DNA of 64,000 bases from assembly GCF_003864975.1 (NCBI RefSeq), contig NZ_BHGL01000006.1, positions 310,001-374,000 of the forward strand, in the 5' to 3' direction. A program made the position numbers and the translations under genes. This DNA is from Sulfuriferula thiophila. Its GTDB lineage: Bacteria; Pseudomonadota; Gammaproteobacteria; Burkholderiales; Sulfuriferulaceae. Below, piece after piece: positions 62,457 to 64,000 of the stretch (the stretch's first letter is position 1; each line of letters opens with the position of its first letter). Below the pieces are notes generated by a model. It saw nothing but the letters and a program-made list of their open reading frames with translations. It had not been told where the DNA came from and did not search any database.

Positions 62457-63377
62457 ATGTCAATGGCTGACCGCGATGGTTTTATCTGGTACGACGGCAA
62501 AATGGTGCCTTGGCGTGATGCCACCACCCACGTTCTGACCCACACCCTGCACTATGGTATGGGCGTATTTGAAGGCGTGCGCGCTTATAAAACTGACAAA
62601 GGCACGGCGATTTTCCGCTTGAAAGATCATACCGATCGCTTATTCCGTTCTGCCCATATTCTGGGCATGAAAATGCCGTTCGACAAAGCAACTATTACCG
62701 AAGCCCAACTGGCTGCCGTGCGCGAAAATAATCTGGAATCTGCCTATTTGCGTCCGATGGCGTTCTACGGTGCGGAAGCCATGGGTATCTCGGCCAAAAC
62801 CTTATCGACGCATGTGATTGTGGCGGCCTGGACCTGGGGCGCGTACATGGGCGCGGAAGCACTGGAACGCGGCATTCGCGTGAAAACCTCTTCGTTTGCG
62901 CGGCATCATGTCAATATCACCATGTGTAAAGCCAAGGCCAACGGCAATTACATGAATTCCATCCTCGCGCATCAGGAAGCCGCGCAGGACGGTTATCAGG
63001 AAGCGTTGTTACTGGACGTAGATGGCTTTGTTGCTGAAGGTTCGGGCGAAAACGTCTTCATCGTGCGTAACGGCAAGCTCTACACCCCGGATCTGACCAG
63101 CGCGCTGGAAGGCATTACCCGCGATACCATCGTGCAGCTGGCTGGTGAAATCGGTCTGCAAGTAGTCGAAAAGCGCATCACTCGCGACGAAGTGTACAGT
63201 GCTGACGAAGCTTTCTTCACCGGAACTGCCGCTGAAGTGACGCCTATCCGCGAGCTGGATAATCGCATGATTGGTAATGGCGAACGCGGTCCGGTGACCA
63301 CCCAGTTGCAAAAAATGTATTTCGACTGCGTGCATGGTCGCGATCCTAAACACACTGACTGGTTAAGCTACATTTAA
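62457..63377 (+). CDS. ilvE: Branched-chain amino-acid aminotransferase
   Basis: This PLP enzyme makes or degrades Leu, Ile and Val. The 306-residue fold-type IV protein has the N-terminal MADRDGFIWYDGKMVPW, the PLP Lys in NITMCKAKANGNYMNSI, and GTAAEVTPIRELDNR toward the C-terminus. A GGAGTAAATGCA site precedes the ATG. It is followed after 10 bases by a CHCC zinc-finger gene, a pairing common in Betaproteobacteria. Confidence 0.96.
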   Translation: MSMADRDGFIWYDGKMVPWRDATTHVLTHTLHYGMGVFEGVRAYKTDKGTAIFRLKDHTDRLFRSAHILGMKMPFDKATITEAQLAAVRENNLESAYLRPMAFYGAEAMGISAKTLSTHVIVAAWTWGAYMGAEALERGIRVKTSSFARHHVNITMCKAKANGNYMNSILAHQEAAQDGYQEALLLDVDGFVAEGSGENVFIVRNGKLYTPDLTSALEGITRDTIVQLAGEIGLQVVEKRITRDEVYSADEAFFTGTAAEVTPIRELDNRMIGNGERGPVTTQLQKMYFDCVHGRDPKHTDWLSYI

Positions 63378-63387
63378 GGAATAAACA

Positions 63388-63612
63388 ATGTCTCAGGCAC
63401 CTCAAGAAAATCTTGCGCAACAGGATAACACCCAGCGTTTCATTGAAATCACTGGCGATGACTTGCCATTGCACTGCCCTACGCCAGAAATGATTGCGTG
63501 GAATTCGCATCCGCGCGTGTTTCTGGACGTGGCAAAAACCGGCGAAGCCATGTGCCCATACTGCGGTACGACTTTCCGGCTTCTGGGCGGGCCGGTCAAG
63601 CACGGGCATTAA
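63388..63612 (+). CDS. CHCC zinc-finger protein, 74 aa
   Basis: This is a small protein of the zf-CHCC family. The metal ligands are Cys30, His41, Cys56 and Cys59 (LHCPTP, SHPRVF, MCPYCG). The fold resembles the NDUFS6 accessory protein of complex I, and a Fe-S or zinc-linked role is suspected for bacterial members but unproven. The AGGAATAAACA ribosome site precedes the ATG. It is 10 bases after ilvE, so it is probably co-transcribed. Confidence 0.9.
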   Translation: MSQAPQENLAQQDNTQRFIEITGDDLPLHCPTPEMIAWNSHPRVFLDVAKTGEAMCPYCGTTFRLLGGPVKHGH

Positions 63613-63702
63613 TCAACGTTAATATTGAACGATCTGGCGTCAATGCCAATCCAAGGTTTATGCATCACGTGGTTTTTGCTGCATTAATCTTAGGAGGTTG
63701 AC

Positions 63703-64000
63703 ATGATATTTCGCCAATTGTTTGAACCCGTATCCAGTACGTATACTTATTTGCTGGGTTGTGAAACAACAGGGCAGGCAGTATTGATTGATGCTGTTTT
63801 GCCCAGTTGGCAACGTGATCTGGCTGAAATCAATGCCCTCGGGCTGAAGCTGGCTTACACCTTCGACACGCATATTCACGCTGATCATATCAGTGCCGCC
63901 AGCAAGTTGCGGCAGGAAACGGGCAGCCGTATCGCTCATCCTGCACTGGATAATCTGGCATGTGCAGATGAGGCTATAGAAGACGGCAAGCCGTTCAGTC
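63703..64000 (+). CDS. ETHE1-like persulfide dioxygenase / MBL-fold hydrolase, cut by window end
   Basis: The first 99 residues are seen. They start MIFRQLFEPVSSTYTYLLG and include the metal motif FDTHIHADHISAASKLR (HxHxDH). This sequence is typical of the ETHE1/Blh branch of metallo-beta-lactamase-fold proteins, which oxidise glutathione persulfide to sulfite. A strong TTAGGAGG ribosome site supports the start. In a sulfur oxidiser it would help to detoxify or use sulfane sulfur. Only the C-terminal part could separate ETHE1 from other MBL proteins. Confidence 0.8.
   Translation, partial: MIFRQLFEPVSSTYTYLLGCETTGQAVLIDAVLPSWQRDLAEINALGLKLAYTFDTHIHADHISAASKLRQETGSRIAHPALDNLACADEAIEDGKPFS

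Noticed and set aside
1-64000. CRISPR arrays, rRNA genes, intact insertion sequences
   Set aside because: No regular spaced repeats, rRNA-like stretches or transposase genes were seen by eye on either strand.

Overview
The window looks like chromosomal DNA of a chemolithoautotrophic betaproteobacterium, most likely a sulfur oxidiser of the Thiobacillus / Sulfuricella / Sulfuriferula kind. The evidence is a non-carboxysomal form IA RuBisCO operon with its CbbQ/CbbO activase and a divergent cbbR, a DsrE-family sulfur protein, a persulfide-dioxygenase-like gene at the right edge, and the betaproteobacterial order rpoE-rseA-mucB-rseC-mucD-grx-lepA-lepB-rnc. The taxonomic placement is inferred from gene content only.

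Layout. 1-6215 holds a divalent-metal RND efflux operon (czcCBA) with a PII-like gene and a frameshifted ynfA. 6390-7199 holds a badly decayed tyrosine integrase beside tRNA-Val(CAC), which suggests that the metal genes sit in an old tRNA-borne island. 7259-13601 is housekeeping: methylthioinosine phosphorylase, a Tim44-domain protein, HGPRT, rlmB, rnr, tRNA-Leu(CAG) and apt. 13753-22169 is the Calvin-cycle region: a class II aldolase fused to a Dabb domain, two small unknown genes, cbbO, cbbQ, cbbS, cbbL and cbbR.

22202-38243 is an aryl polyene cluster of the xanthomonadin type, in several transcription units. One minus operon encodes ketosynthase, chain-length factor, dehydratase and ketoreductase. 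A plus operon encodes a flavin halogenase-like enzyme, an XanB2-like chorismatase and an acyltransferase. A nine-gene minus operon encodes ACP, membrane protein, aryl-AMP ligase, dehydratase, LpxL-type acyltransferase, LolA-like protein, MMPL exporter, NodB-type deacetylase and PAP2 protein. A CPA2 antiporter gene lies between them. A likely scheme is: chorismate to hydroxybenzoate, activation by the ligase onto the ACP, extension and reduction by the KS/CLF/KR/DH set, optional halogenation, then lipid coupling and export to the outer membrane.

38358-46382 is the lepA-lepB-DUF4845-rnc group and the sigma-E envelope-stress operon, with a good candidate sigma-E promoter. 46562-56990 carries dsrE-like, gltX, tldD, a nitrilase-family gene, a small exported protein, yhdP and acs. 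57155-64000 carries the acetate permease (with an unusual insert) and its DUF485 partner, glnE, ilvE, a CHCC zinc-finger gene and the start of an ETHE1-like gene. No rRNA, CRISPR array or intact insertion sequence was seen.
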